From contig WLJF01000035.1 of the NCBI GenBank assembly GCA_009701945.1, positions 1 to 7,330 on the forward strand: a DNA stretch of 7,330 nt. The letters are read 5' to 3'. This stretch comes from Actinomycetota bacterium (GTDB taxonomy: Bacteria; Actinomycetota; Actinomycetes; Nanopelagicales; Nanopelagicaceae). The position numbers were made by a program, and so were the translations under genes. Under the pieces are notes generated by a model that did no database searches, had not been told where the DNA came from, and worked only from the letters and a program-made list of their open reading frames with translations. Shown here piece after piece: positions 1-5,033 of the stretch (position 1 is the first letter of the stretch; each line of letters begins with the position of its first letter).

Positions 1-2
1 AG

Positions 3-176
3 GACTACTCCCCTGGCATCCTGGAAGGTTTGTGGTGGGGAGTCGAAGACTTCTTTATTAACTTAGGCTTTATTGGTTTGTTCTGTCTCTGGATCTTGCG
101 TGGTCGCTGGCCCAAGTGGGCTATCCGCCTTGCAATCAGATGGAAGTTAGTTGAGCAAGCTGAGGCGCTTAGCTGA
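3..176 (+). CDS. C-terminal end of an unknown membrane protein (partial)
   Basis: The open frame enters from the left edge and ends at TGA 174-176, giving 57 visible residues. They begin with an acidic, tryptophan-rich stretch (GLWWGVEDFF), followed by one clear hydrophobic segment (about residues 19-31, INLGFIGLFCLWI). A strongly basic tail follows (RGRWPK, then IRLAIRWK) and would sit on the cytoplasmic side by the positive-inside rule. The stop lies two bases before the ATG of the next gene, so the two are probably cotranscribed. I do not recognise the family from this fragment. The other two plus frames close within about 70 bases, which supports this one as coding. Confidence 0.7.
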   Translation, partial: DYSPGILEGLWWGVEDFFINLGFIGLFCLWILRGRWPKWAIRLAIRWKLVEQAEALS

Positions 177-178
177 CG

Positions 179-664
179 ATGGACTCTATTGAATTCTCTG
201 TTGCGCGTATTCACAAGTTGTGGGGTCGTGAGGCAACCCCTGAATTCTTGGCAGAGATTGCATTTCTCTATGACCATATTGTGAAGACGGGAACGCAAGA
301 GCCCATCATTGATATGGGGATGAAGTTGCTGATTCCTTTTGAGCAGATCGGTGAGATGGTCGCTTATGCAATGGAGGATGGATATATAGCAGCACCGAAG
401 CAAGGAACATGGGGCGGGACTATTACACAGAAGTCACTACGCATCTTGGGGCAGGTTGAAGCAAAGAAGCGCAGGAAGAGGATTGATACCTTGGTCTGTC
501 CTGCCTGTGGTGAGAAGACTTTGAAGATGATTGTGTATGGCATGCCCAGTGATGACTTTGATTTCCAGAAGTACTTTGTTGGTGGCTGCATGCCGAGTGA
601 AGAAGATATTGGATGTAAGAACTGCGAGTGGGTGGGTGTGCGCATCACTCTTGAACAAGGCTAA
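179..664 (+). CDS. Helix-turn-helix-like plus zinc-ribbon protein, hypothetical
   Basis: This 161-residue soluble protein has two parts. Residues about 5-90 follow the pattern of an actinobacterial winged-helix-like module: VARIHKLWGREATPEFLAEI, then a turn at 44-65 where a DNA-binding protein would carry its recognition helix, then GYIAAPKQGTWGG. A basic linker (KKRRKR, 96-101) leads to a zinc ribbon with C107-x2-C110 and C146-x2-C149; C137 is a further cysteine in between. This architecture suggests a nucleic-acid-binding protein, but the target is unknown. The recognition-helix region has few basic residues, so DNA binding is an inference. The start is only two bases after the previous stop, with a weak GAGG at 162-165, so translation may be coupled to the upstream gene. 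Family assignment is by pattern only. Confidence 0.8.
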   Translation: MDSIEFSVARIHKLWGREATPEFLAEIAFLYDHIVKTGTQEPIIDMGMKLLIPFEQIGEMVAYAMEDGYIAAPKQGTWGGTITQKSLRILGQVEAKKRRKRIDTLVCPACGEKTLKMIVYGMPSDDFDFQKYFVGGCMPSEEDIGCKNCEWVGVRITLEQG

Positions 665-713
665 ATTTCTAACTCGCGCTCTTCAATCCTGAATTTCACG
701 CTCACCCCCGCTG

Positions 714-719
714 TAATCT
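714..719 (+). promoter_or_regulatory. -10 hexamer TAATCT of a leaderless promoter
   Basis: TAATCT is followed by exactly six bases (CTCCCC) and the ATG at 726. There is no Shine-Dalgarno sequence upstream. A start site about seven bases after the hexamer falls on the A of ATG, as in leaderless actinobacterial transcripts. No convincing -35 box is visible. Confidence 0.6.
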
Positions 720-725
720 CTCCCC

Positions 726-1091
726 ATGAACACTCCTGCACTGCGCACCACACTCAAAGCTGGCTCTATTGTCTTTGGGGCATCTGCTCTCTTTCTTCTT
801 CTATTGCCATCTATCTTTCTTGATCTCTTAGCGTTATCAAATAGTGCAGAGATGATCTGGTCGATGCGCATGATTGGAATAACTCTGATTGCACTGGCTG
901 GAAATATGTGGAATAACGCAGGGCAGGTAAGTGATGTGAGAGTCGGTAGCGTGGCAAAGGTGATGTGCATCTGCGCTATGGCACTCGGTGTGTTGACCCT
1001 CTTGGTTCCAGGTGAGATCACCTGGTTTAGCTATCTCTATGCAGCCGTTGGCTTTGGTTTTGGCCTTACCTACCTAAAGAATCTTCTTTAA
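726..1091 (+). CDS. Four-helix integral membrane protein, hypothetical
   Basis: The 121-residue product is almost entirely hydrophobic, with about four membrane segments near residues 11-33, 45-62, 77-95 and 98-117. Short polar loops lie between them (LSNSAEM; WNNAGQVSDVRVGS). The chain ends just after the last helix (TYLKNLL), with no cytoplasmic domain and no catalytic motif I can name. Size and topology resemble small four-helix proteins of DUF4345/DoxX-like type, but no signature is clear, so this is only a comparison. The start is fixed by TAATCT six bases upstream (leaderless). The gene lies 61 bases after the zinc-ribbon gene and 30 bases before the lipoprotein gene, each of which seems to have its own start signal. 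Confidence 0.75.
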   Translation: MNTPALRTTLKAGSIVFGASALFLLLLPSIFLDLLALSNSAEMIWSMRMIGITLIALAGNMWNNAGQVSDVRVGSVAKVMCICAMALGVLTLLVPGEITWFSYLYAAVGFGFGLTYLKNLL

Positions 1092-1109
1092 TTTCTTGCC
1101 TTTCCTGCC

Positions 1110-1115
1110 TACTAT
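1110..1115 (+). promoter_or_regulatory. -10 hexamer TACTAT of a leaderless promoter
   Basis: TACTAT is followed by six bases (CTACCC) and then ATG at 1122. The upstream sequence is pyrimidine-rich and has no Shine-Dalgarno sequence. The geometry is identical to that at 714-719. The 30-base gap to the preceding gene therefore holds a promoter rather than a ribosome binding site. Confidence 0.6.
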
Positions 1116-1121
1116 CTACCC

Positions 1122-1322
1122 ATGAAATTACGCACCCTTCCTATCTTTGCTATCGCCTGCGCCCTCATCCTCACAGGTTGTGGTGCTTCATCTGATGGCG
1201 GTGCCACAGATACTGATTCCTATAACAAGTGCCTAGAGCTAGAAGCAGCAAAGCTCTTGGATGAGACAGGTTCTAATCTGGATTATGCAAATGAGAAGGC
1301 TGCTGAGATCTGCGCTAAGTAG
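1122..1322 (+). CDS. Small secreted lipoprotein, hypothetical
   Basis: This 66-residue protein starts with a type II signal peptide: basic MKLR, a hydrophobic core to residue 16, and the lipobox LTGC at 17-20. Cleavage would leave a lipid-anchored mature peptide of only 47 residues beginning at C20. It opens with a flexible, Gly/Ser/Thr-rich stretch and continues as a helix-prone segment (about 34-64). Two further cysteines, C37 and C64, flank that segment and could form a disulfide outside the membrane. No enzymatic motif is visible and I do not recognise the family. The downstream gap 1323-1421 holds two stem-loops (1325-1346 and 1347-1359) that may protect or end the transcript. Confidence 0.75.
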   Translation: MKLRTLPIFAIACALILTGCGASSDGGATDTDSYNKCLELEAAKLLDETGSNLDYANEKAAEICAK

Positions 1323-1324
1323 TG

Positions 1325-1359
1325 GCGCCTTGAACTTTCAAGGTGCAGCACTGGGTGCT
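1325..1359 (+). terminator. Two adjacent stem-loops after the lipoprotein gene
   Basis: The first stem pairs 1325-1333 with 1338-1346 (nine pairs with one G-T, loop ACTT). The second pairs AGCAC 1347-1351 with GTGCT 1355-1359. No T-run follows either, so this is at best a weak terminator or a 3'-end-stabilising structure. It could equally be part of the leader of the next gene. Confidence 0.3.
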
Positions 1360-1421
1360 AGGACTTAACCTTGTGGGGAACCCGCTAGGGATCACAGGTT
1401 TCTTGGAGAGGAAACATATAT

Positions 1422-1796
1422 ATGGATGAGAAATCATTAATCGGGCAGTGGAACAAGATGCGCGTGCAGATTATTCAGGCTCAGGTTGCACCAGCACTTG
1501 TCCTGATTGCCATCACAGTACTTTCAGCGATGCATGTCTTTCACAAGGCACCAGATTCAGCTAAGTATTTAGCTCTCGGTGTTGCAGCCGCTACAGGTAT
1601 CTTGGCAACTATTAGCCAATATGCAGCTGTGCGCGAAGGTGAAGCACTCTTGCTTGACCTGAAGAAGATCAATAACCCATCAGCTTTGACAAAGAAGATT
1701 GCAGACTCACGTGGTCTTCTCTCACTCTCAGCTATCGCCATCGTGGGGCTCGATATTGCAATCTTCGCACTCGTTGTGTGGGCTGTTCTAGGTTAA
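1422..1796 (+). CDS. Three-helix membrane protein, hypothetical
   Basis: The 124-residue product has an amphipathic N-terminus (MDEKSLIGQWNKMRVQIIQ) and three hydrophobic segments at about residues 22-41, 48-66 and 100-122. A basic, soluble loop (about 69-96) lies between the second and third. No catalytic motif is visible and the family is not recognised. Unlike the two preceding genes, this one has a Shine-Dalgarno sequence, GGAGAGGA at 1405-1412, nine bases before ATG. Its leader is therefore translated in the ordinary way and its promoter lies further up, probably in 1340-1400. The next small gene begins four bases after its stop, indicating a two-gene unit of membrane proteins. Confidence 0.75.
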   Translation: MDEKSLIGQWNKMRVQIIQAQVAPALVLIAITVLSAMHVFHKAPDSAKYLALGVAAATGILATISQYAAVREGEALLLDLKKINNPSALTKKIADSRGLLSLSAIAIVGLDIAIFALVVWAVLG

Positions 1797-1800
1797 ATCT

Positions 1801-1926
1801 ATGGAGATTGGATTCCTCATCATCGCCATCTATGCAGTTGCCGTTATTACTCTGGTGACGCGCTTTGATGGATCAAAGAAGAAACCAAAGCGCATGACTG
1901 GCCGTGGTGGGGATTTCGAATCGTAA
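1801..1926 (+). CDS. 41-residue single-span membrane miniprotein
   Basis: An ATG at 1801, four bases after the stop of the three-helix membrane protein, opens a 41-residue frame ending at TAA 1924-1926. The product has one membrane segment (residues 3-19, IGFLIIAIYAVAVITLV) followed by a strongly basic tail (RFDGSKKKPKR, then MTGRGGDFES). The layout predicts an outside N-terminus and an inside C-terminus. Tight spacing, sensible topology and the exact fit before the convergent prenyltransferase gene argue that it is real. A separate ribosome binding site is weak (AGG near 1789-1791), so it is probably translated by coupling. It may be a partner subunit of the preceding membrane protein, which is an inference from adjacency. 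Confidence 0.6.
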   Translation: MEIGFLIIAIYAVAVITLVTRFDGSKKKPKRMTGRGGDFES

Positions 1927-1927
1927 G

Positions 1928-2575
1928 TTAGAAGAGATAGAGAGTGATCGCACCGAGTGCGATAAGGATTCCTGCTGCAACTACTGAGCGCTTCTTACCT
2001 AAACGCTGCGGTAGTCCATTGATACCACTTGCCTGATCTTGATCCATATCCTTGATGACATTGATGAAGTGAGCTGCCATTCCCCAGAGCGCTCCCCCAA
2101 GCCACATCCAGACAGGTGGTGTGATGTCTTTGGAGATTGCTATCGATGAGGGAAGGGCTGCAAAGGCAATGGCAAAGGGCAGCGGTGATGCTGCGTTGAA
2201 TTTGAAGTAGAAGTTATAGCCAATGCCAAAGGCAATACCGAGCATATAGACCAATCCACCTTTGATGCCCAGTGGTCCAAAGAGATTGGCGAAGAAAGCA
2301 AAAGGTGTCATGAAGTAAATCCACTTATGTAAGTAGTCAGGTGTTATCAGCCCTGCAACGAGAGGTTTTTTGGTGCGGTGATGGGCAAAATCATCTTCAT
2401 AGTCATAGAGATCATTGCTCCAGCCAACTACTAACTGTCCGCAGAAGATGCCAAAGGCGATCACATAGGCAGGTCCTTCCCACCAGTAGTAATTGGCAAA
2501 GAGCCAACCGATGGTGGTGACAATCAGTGTGGGACCAAAGTGTGATGCTTTACGCAGTCCTTGGAGCTTGCTCAT
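1928..2575 (-). CDS. Short UbiA-family prenyltransferase
   Basis: This 215-residue membrane protein matches the UbiA superfamily, which transfers isoprenyl groups to aromatic acceptors in the membrane (quinone, heme O, lipid or pigment pathways). The first aspartate-rich motif is N54-D55-x2-D58-x3-D62 (NDLYDYEDD), followed by R67-TKKP. The second region is HFINVIKDMDQD (169-180, with D176 and D180), followed by GINGLPQRLG. GQLVVGWSND and SPLPFAIAFAALPS are typical of an actinobacterial UbiA subgroup, so this is probably not ubiA or menA itself. Typical members are nearer 280-300 residues. This one stops soon after the second motif and seems to lack one or two C-terminal helices. ATG directly follows the DUF2256 stop, with AAGGGGCGG as a possible ribosome binding site inside that gene. 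The substrate cannot be told. Confidence 0.85.
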   Translation of the reverse strand: MSKLQGLRKASHFGPTLIVTTIGWLFANYYWWEGPAYVIAFGIFCGQLVVGWSNDLYDYEDDFAHHRTKKPLVAGLITPDYLHKWIYFMTPFAFFANLFGPLGIKGGLVYMLGIAFGIGYNFYFKFNAASPLPFAIAFAALPSSIAISKDITPPVWMWLGGALWGMAAHFINVIKDMDQDQASGINGLPQRLGKKRSVVAAGILIALGAITLYLF

Positions 2576-2710
2576 CTACCGCCCCTTACATTTTTCCGAG
2601 CAGTGCTTCACACTCTCCCAGTCTCTGGCCCACTTTTTGCGCCACTCAAACTCACGGCCACAGCGCAGACATATCTTGGGGGCAAAGCCATTTTTTATCT
2701 TTGCCTTCAT
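2576..2710 (-). CDS. DUF2256 zinc-binding-like miniprotein
   Basis: A 44-residue frame on the minus strand runs from ATG at 2710 to TAG at 2578-2576. It shows the complete DUF2256 pattern: C14-x2-C17-GREFEWRKKWARDW, then C37-x3-C41 and a basic end (KGR). The four cysteines are expected to bind one zinc, and the WRKKW..DW core is the family signature. Function is unknown; in other bacteria these proteins are often encoded near photolyase/cryptochrome-type genes, which are not visible here. It is 17 bases after the CDGSH-like gene and its stop touches the ATG of the UbiA gene (TAG-ATG), so the three are clearly cotranscribed. The family match is good despite the short length. Confidence 0.85.
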   Translation of the reverse strand: MKAKIKNGFAPKICLRCGREFEWRKKWARDWESVKHCSEKCKGR

Positions 2711-2727
2711 AACGCAATAAGAACTCT

Positions 2728-2877
2728 TTAGCCGTTCTTTACAAACTCTGATGCGTGAGGAAAGCCATTTGCCTCAAGCTTCTGCGCAAGCTCAGCTTTC
2801 ACGGCCTTAACCACCTTATGGGTGCCATCGCAGTTCTTCTCTTCATCTCTGGTGTATCCGCAAACGCAAGCGCCCAT
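2728..2877 (-). CDS. CDGSH-like iron-sulfur miniprotein
   Basis: A 49-residue frame starts at ATG 2877, five bases after a clear Shine-Dalgarno sequence (AGAGGA, 2888-2883 on minus), and ends at TAA 2730-2728. Its N-terminus carries C4-x-C6 and C16-D-G-T-H20, the three-cysteine, one-histidine arrangement that binds a 2Fe-2S cluster in CDGSH (mitoNEET-type) proteins. The rest (about 21-49) is a Lys/Ala/Glu-rich helix. Two departures from the usual signature are visible: nine instead of eight residues separate C6 and C16, and the conserved proline before the third cysteine is replaced by lysine. Cluster binding is therefore likely but inferred. It is the first gene of the CDGSH-DUF2256-UbiA operon; TAGAAT about 40 bases upstream on minus could be its -10 box. 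Confidence 0.75.
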   Translation of the reverse strand: MGACVCGYTRDEEKNCDGTHKVVKAVKAELAQKLEANGFPHASEFVKNG

Positions 2878-2938
2878 GATTGTCCTCTTTCCTTGCAGTG
2901 ATGTGGCTTGAATTCTATAGGAGGTAAGGAGAAAGAGC

Positions 2939-2958
2939 CCTCTGAATGAGATCAGAGG
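2939..2958 (-). terminator. Terminator of the cytochrome b5-domain gene
   Basis: On the minus strand CCTCTGA, loop TCTCAT and TCAGAGG form a seven-base-pair hairpin, followed by the T-rich GCTCTTTCTCC. It lies 20 bases beyond the stop of the secreted cytochrome b5-domain gene and before the promoter of the CDGSH-like gene, a good position for an intrinsic terminator separating the two units. Confidence 0.6.
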
Positions 2959-2978
2959 TAACTCATTGTCACCACTTA

Positions 2979-3815
2979 TTACTTAACGAGTGCTCCTAGA
3001 AGATAATCTGAAAGACGTTGTGTTGGTTTGCCCTCACCACGATGTTGAGCGTTGAAAGAGGCTGTGCCATCTACTCCACAGAGAGATGCAATGGCAGATG
3101 GACCTCCTGGATGTTGGTTAATCCATTGGGTGAGGTTATAGACGTTGCCGCTAATGACTGACCAGCAACTAGCTGCAGAGTTATTCTCTTTCACCTTTGC
3201 CATTGTGTATGCAGATTGTGTGGTGACTTCAGGTGTGGGTGAAGCCTTGGCAGGCTCTTGTGTTGCAGCAGGTGTTGGCTTGACTGTTGGTGTTGGGGCC
3301 TGCACCGCACCTCGTACTACTTCACCTTGCACTTCACGATCTCCGACTGCCACAGTAATTGCAGCTCTTGCTCTTGATGTGATCACGAAGGAGTAGATAC
3401 CTGCCTCTGCAGGTTGGCTCACTCTTGAGAGATAGAGATAGGTGGTGCGAGTGAAGGACTCAAAGAATGGTGTGCGCTCCTTCATAACCACAGTGATCTT
3501 CTTACCTGTGGGAGAAGTAATTACTAGTTGTGGAAGTAGTGAGTTCTTTAACCCACTCTCTGGCTTCTTATCCACAATCAGATACTGCACAGAAAATATA
3601 TCGCCCTCTTTAAGGGCTGCACGAAATGCCTTCTTCTGACCTGACTTGGTAAAGGATGCGCGAATAGCAAAAGAGATGGTGCCATCTACAAGAAGTGGGC
3701 CTGCACTCGGTGTGGTGTCGGTATCAAGTAAGACAACAGGCTGATGCGCTGAGGCAGCAGGTGCTAATGAGATAGCTAGAGCTATGGCTATGAGGGGTGT
3801 GAGTCTGCGATACAT
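2979..3815 (-). CDS. Secreted protein with C-terminal cytochrome b5 domain
   Basis: The 278-residue protein has a signal peptide (MYRRLTPLIA, hydrophobic core, probable cleavage after APAASA at residue 23). A beta-rich domain of unknown type follows (about 24-168), then a Pro/Thr/Ala linker (about 172-200) and a cytochrome b5-like heme-binding domain (about 203-277). The heme signature is H235-PGG; the second axial ligand is probably H258 in FNAQHRGEG. C217 and C246 lie inside this domain and could form a disulfide after export. There is no C-terminal anchor or sorting motif, so the protein is either free outside the cell or held by its N-terminal domain. Electron transfer or heme binding outside the membrane is inferred. 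A TAATCT hexamer seven bases before ATG suggests a leaderless message, and a terminator follows at 2939-2958. Confidence 0.85.
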   Translation of the reverse strand: MYRRLTPLIAIALAISLAPAASAHQPVVLLDTDTTPSAGPLLVDGTISFAIRASFTKSGQKKAFRAALKEGDIFSVQYLIVDKKPESGLKNSLLPQLVITSPTGKKITVVMKERTPFFESFTRTTYLYLSRVSQPAEAGIYSFVITSRARAAITVAVGDREVQGEVVRGAVQAPTPTVKPTPAATQEPAKASPTPEVTTQSAYTMAKVKENNSAASCWSVISGNVYNLTQWINQHPGGPSAIASLCGVDGTASFNAQHRGEGKPTQRLSDYLLGALVK

Positions 3816-3967
3816 ATGGAAGAGATTATTACGGGCCCTGCGGGCACGCTCGTTGAAATTTCTGTGAGTACCTTGTCAGTGGCATCGGCCTGCGCGTAGA
3901 GCTTGGCGTAGGCGATGAAATTACTCCGAGTTACCAGATCCAAAAATCTTTCCCATGGGAGTGTCAT
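3788..3967 (-). CDS. Possible 59-residue protein overlapping the cytochrome b5 gene
   Basis: A minus-strand frame runs from ATG 3967 to TAG 3790-3788 and overlaps the first 28 bases of the secreted cytochrome b5-domain gene. The translation looks protein-like: an amphipathic N-terminal half (MTLPWERFLDLVTRSNFIAY, then AKLYAQADATDKVLTEI), many Ala/Lys/Asp codons and GC-rich third positions (GCC TAC GCC AAG CTC TAC GCG CAG GCC). A TAATTT hexamer lies seven bases before ATG, the same spacing as for the next gene. ATTTCA-T-TGAAAT (3966-3978) is an inverted repeat across the start region and could be an operator. I know no family for it. It could instead be untranslated leader of the cytochrome b5 gene; the call rests on coding-like composition only. 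Confidence 0.4.
   Translation of the reverse strand: MTLPWERFLDLVTRSNFIAYAKLYAQADATDKVLTEISTSVPAGPVIISSICIADSHPS
3823..3828 (-). promoter_or_regulatory. -10 hexamer TAATCT before the cytochrome b5-domain gene
   Basis: Read on the minus strand, TAATCT is followed by seven bases (CTTCCAT) and the ATG at 3815. No Shine-Dalgarno sequence is present, so a leaderless or nearly leaderless transcript is expected. The hexamer lies inside the possible 59-residue frame. Confidence 0.45.
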
Positions 3968-4000
3968 TTCATTGAAATTACTATTTTCTCTCTGATAGAA

Positions 4001-4034
4001 AGAACCCCTCGGAGATAAAACTCCGAGGGGTTCT
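4001..4034. terminator. Perfect 14-bp hairpin, probable terminator
   Basis: AGAACCCCTCGGAG (4001-4014) pairs perfectly with CTCCGAGGGGTTCT (4021-4034) around the loop ATAAAA. On the minus strand the stem runs into TTCTTTCTATC, which is terminator-like; on plus no T-run follows. It lies in the gap between divergently transcribed genes, so no neighbouring gene obviously ends here. It may belong to an unannotated small RNA. Confidence 0.6.
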
Positions 4035-4065
4035 CTGCTTGGAGACTGAACTAGCTTTCGCTAGT

Positions 4066-4095
4066 AGAGCCGCCGTTATCCCGGCGGCTCTTTCT
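4066..4095 (+). terminator. 10-bp GC-rich hairpin with T-rich tail
   Basis: AGAGCCGCCG (4066-4075) pairs with CGGCGGCTCT (4082-4091) around the loop TTATCC. The T-rich TTCTCATTTTC follows on plus, typical of an intrinsic terminator for plus-strand transcription. No plus-strand gene precedes it within the gap. A smaller hairpin, CTAGC-TTTC-GCTAG (4051-4064), sits just before it. Confidence 0.6.
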
Positions 4096-4149
4096 CATTT
4101 TCTGGGCAAATATCCGGTTAGTGGCTGCCTTGATGTCAGTGCCAGGTTC

Positions 4150-4155
4150 TAGCCT
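4150..4155 (+). promoter_or_regulatory. -10 hexamer TAGCCT of a leaderless promoter
   Basis: TAGCCT is followed by exactly six bases (TAAGGC) and the ATG at 4162. The spacing equals that of the other leaderless starts in the window. TTGATG at 4130-4135 resembles a -35 box, but its 14-base spacer is short. Confidence 0.5.
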
Positions 4156-4161
4156 TAAGGC

Positions 4162-4509
4162 ATGTTCACTTGGTTTAGGCATAGAGCGATAGATCGCGAA
4201 TTAACCCAGATATTGGATGAGCACGAGCGCGTTCGCTCTGATGCATCTCTCATAAGAGATTTCTTACTGCGAGTGCTTGCAGATAATCGTGATGGCGTTG
4301 AGAAGTTCAGTGATGAAGCACTGGCAGATGCTGCAGCCATTATTGATCAGGTGGGAGCAGGTGCCTTCTATTGGATGACAGATATTGCAGCGCAGATGGT
4401 TGTCTTATCTGAAGCAACGCTGCGTGGTTTTAGTACCAATGTCAGCGTTGAACTAGGTGCAAGCGCTGATGCTGATTCAATTGTTGAGTTGGTGGTGAGA
4501 CTTCCTTAA
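4162..4509 (+). CDS. Hypothetical 115-residue protein
   Basis: The product is soluble, acidic and mostly helical. A basic N-terminus (MFTWFRHRAIDRE) leads into a heptad-like helix (about 11-42). An acidic segment (DEALADAAAIIDQVGAGAF, 51-69) and a moderately hydrophobic stretch (WMTDIAAQMVVLSEATL, 71-87) follow. It has no signal peptide, cysteine pair or recognised catalytic motif, and I cannot assign a family. Start choice is supported by TAGCCT six bases upstream and the lack of any Shine-Dalgarno sequence. The gene converges on the SOUL gene, and their stop codons overlap within TTAA (4506-4509), so there is no room for a terminator between them. Confidence 0.7.
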   Translation: MFTWFRHRAIDRELTQILDEHERVRSDASLIRDFLLRVLADNRDGVEKFSDEALADAAAIIDQVGAGAFYWMTDIAAQMVVLSEATLRGFSTNVSVELGASADADSIVELVVRLP

Positions 4510-5027
4510 ATAACCGGAATCACAATCTCGTTATAGTGCAAGATGCCTGGCTTAAAGGGCGGATCAAAGCGACAGATTCTTGTTTCACTGGAGAGTGCGA
4601 TATTTTCCTTTGCTGCAGCCGCTCTCAATTCTTTGATAAGTTGATTGGATTTCTCTTGCGTTGCTCGTCCGCGAAATGAGAGTGCAACGCACATCTGGCT
4701 ATCGAGTGCACGCAAGGTCACTTCTGGATCATTGGGATGAGGCATCTGCTCGTAGGTGCTGCCTGCTGGCATTACGAAGGAGATATACCAATCATCAGAA
4801 TTGCTGTGATCTGTGTGCTGGGCTGCAATCACTGGCGCAGTCATAGCAATCTTCTGGGATGTCTTATTGCCCTGTGAGATGTATTGAAAGAGATGGCGAA
4901 AGGCTTGGCTGCCTACAGTGGAATATTGCCCAGAGAGTTTTACCTCTGCGATAACGCAGGGTTGATACTCACGTAGCTCAAATTCGCTATAGGTGCGTAT
5001 GACTTGGAACTCTTGTCTCTGGGTCAT
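4506..5027 (-). CDS. SOUL-family heme-binding protein
   Basis: From ATG 5027 the product has 173 residues and covers a full SOUL/HBP domain, a family that binds heme or other tetrapyrroles. Typical blocks appear in order: IRTYSEFELREYQPCVIAEV (10-29), VGSQAFRHLFQYISQGNK (38-55) with KIAMTAPV (59-66), YISFVMP (81-87), and PPFKPGILHYNEIVIPV (156-172). It has no signal peptide, so it is probably cytoplasmic. A longer frame from ATG 5141 would add 38 polar residues unlike any SOUL N-terminus. The shorter start is preferred because TACCCT lies exactly six bases before it, as at other leaderless starts here. Its role may be heme storage or trafficking, which is inferred. Its stop overlaps that of the convergent 115-residue gene. 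Confidence 0.88.
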   Translation of the reverse strand: MTQRQEFQVIRTYSEFELREYQPCVIAEVKLSGQYSTVGSQAFRHLFQYISQGNKTSQKIAMTAPVIAAQHTDHSNSDDWYISFVMPAGSTYEQMPHPNDPEVTLRALDSQMCVALSFRGRATQEKSNQLIKELRAAAAKENIALSSETRICRFDPPFKPGILHYNEIVIPVI

Positions 5028-5033
5028 GACTAA

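Larger units (their letters stand above)
3985..4100 (+). ncRNA. Candidate small RNA built of three hairpins
   Basis: Three non-overlapping hairpins follow one another in the divergent gap: 4001-4034 (14 bp, perfect), 4051-4064 (5 bp) and 4066-4091 (10 bp with a T-rich tail). Neither flanking gene is transcribed into this segment, so a terminator here needs its own transcript. TACTAT at 3979-3984 is a possible -10 element for a plus-strand RNA of about 100 bases, but no clear -35 box is seen. It resembles no RNA family I can name (tmRNA, SRP, 6S, 6C and RNase P features are absent). Boundaries are approximate. Confidence 0.3.

Noticed and set aside
5..403. Minus-strand open frame opposite the first two genes
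   Set aside because: It spans the junction of two plus-strand genes and its translation is cysteine/histidine-rich without any domain pattern, typical of an antisense shadow.
3145..3396. Plus-strand open frame opposite the cytochrome b5-domain gene
   Set aside because: It is the antisense shadow of the Pro/Thr/Ala linker; it has no ribosome binding site and no coherent protein features.
3568..3576. Second perfect DnaA-box match
   Set aside because: It lies in the cytochrome b5-domain coding sequence as ordinary Val-Asp-Lys codons; with no cluster, neither copy suggests an origin.
3951..3960. Palindrome TCCCATGGGA
   Set aside because: A ten-base palindrome containing an NcoI-like core is expected by chance, and it lies inside a possible coding frame.
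3916..3982. Direct repeat TGAAATTACT at 3916-3925 and 3973-3982
   Set aside because: There are only two copies, 57 bases apart; one would be codons of the possible 59-residue gene and the other overlaps its -10 element. No array or further copy supports a function.
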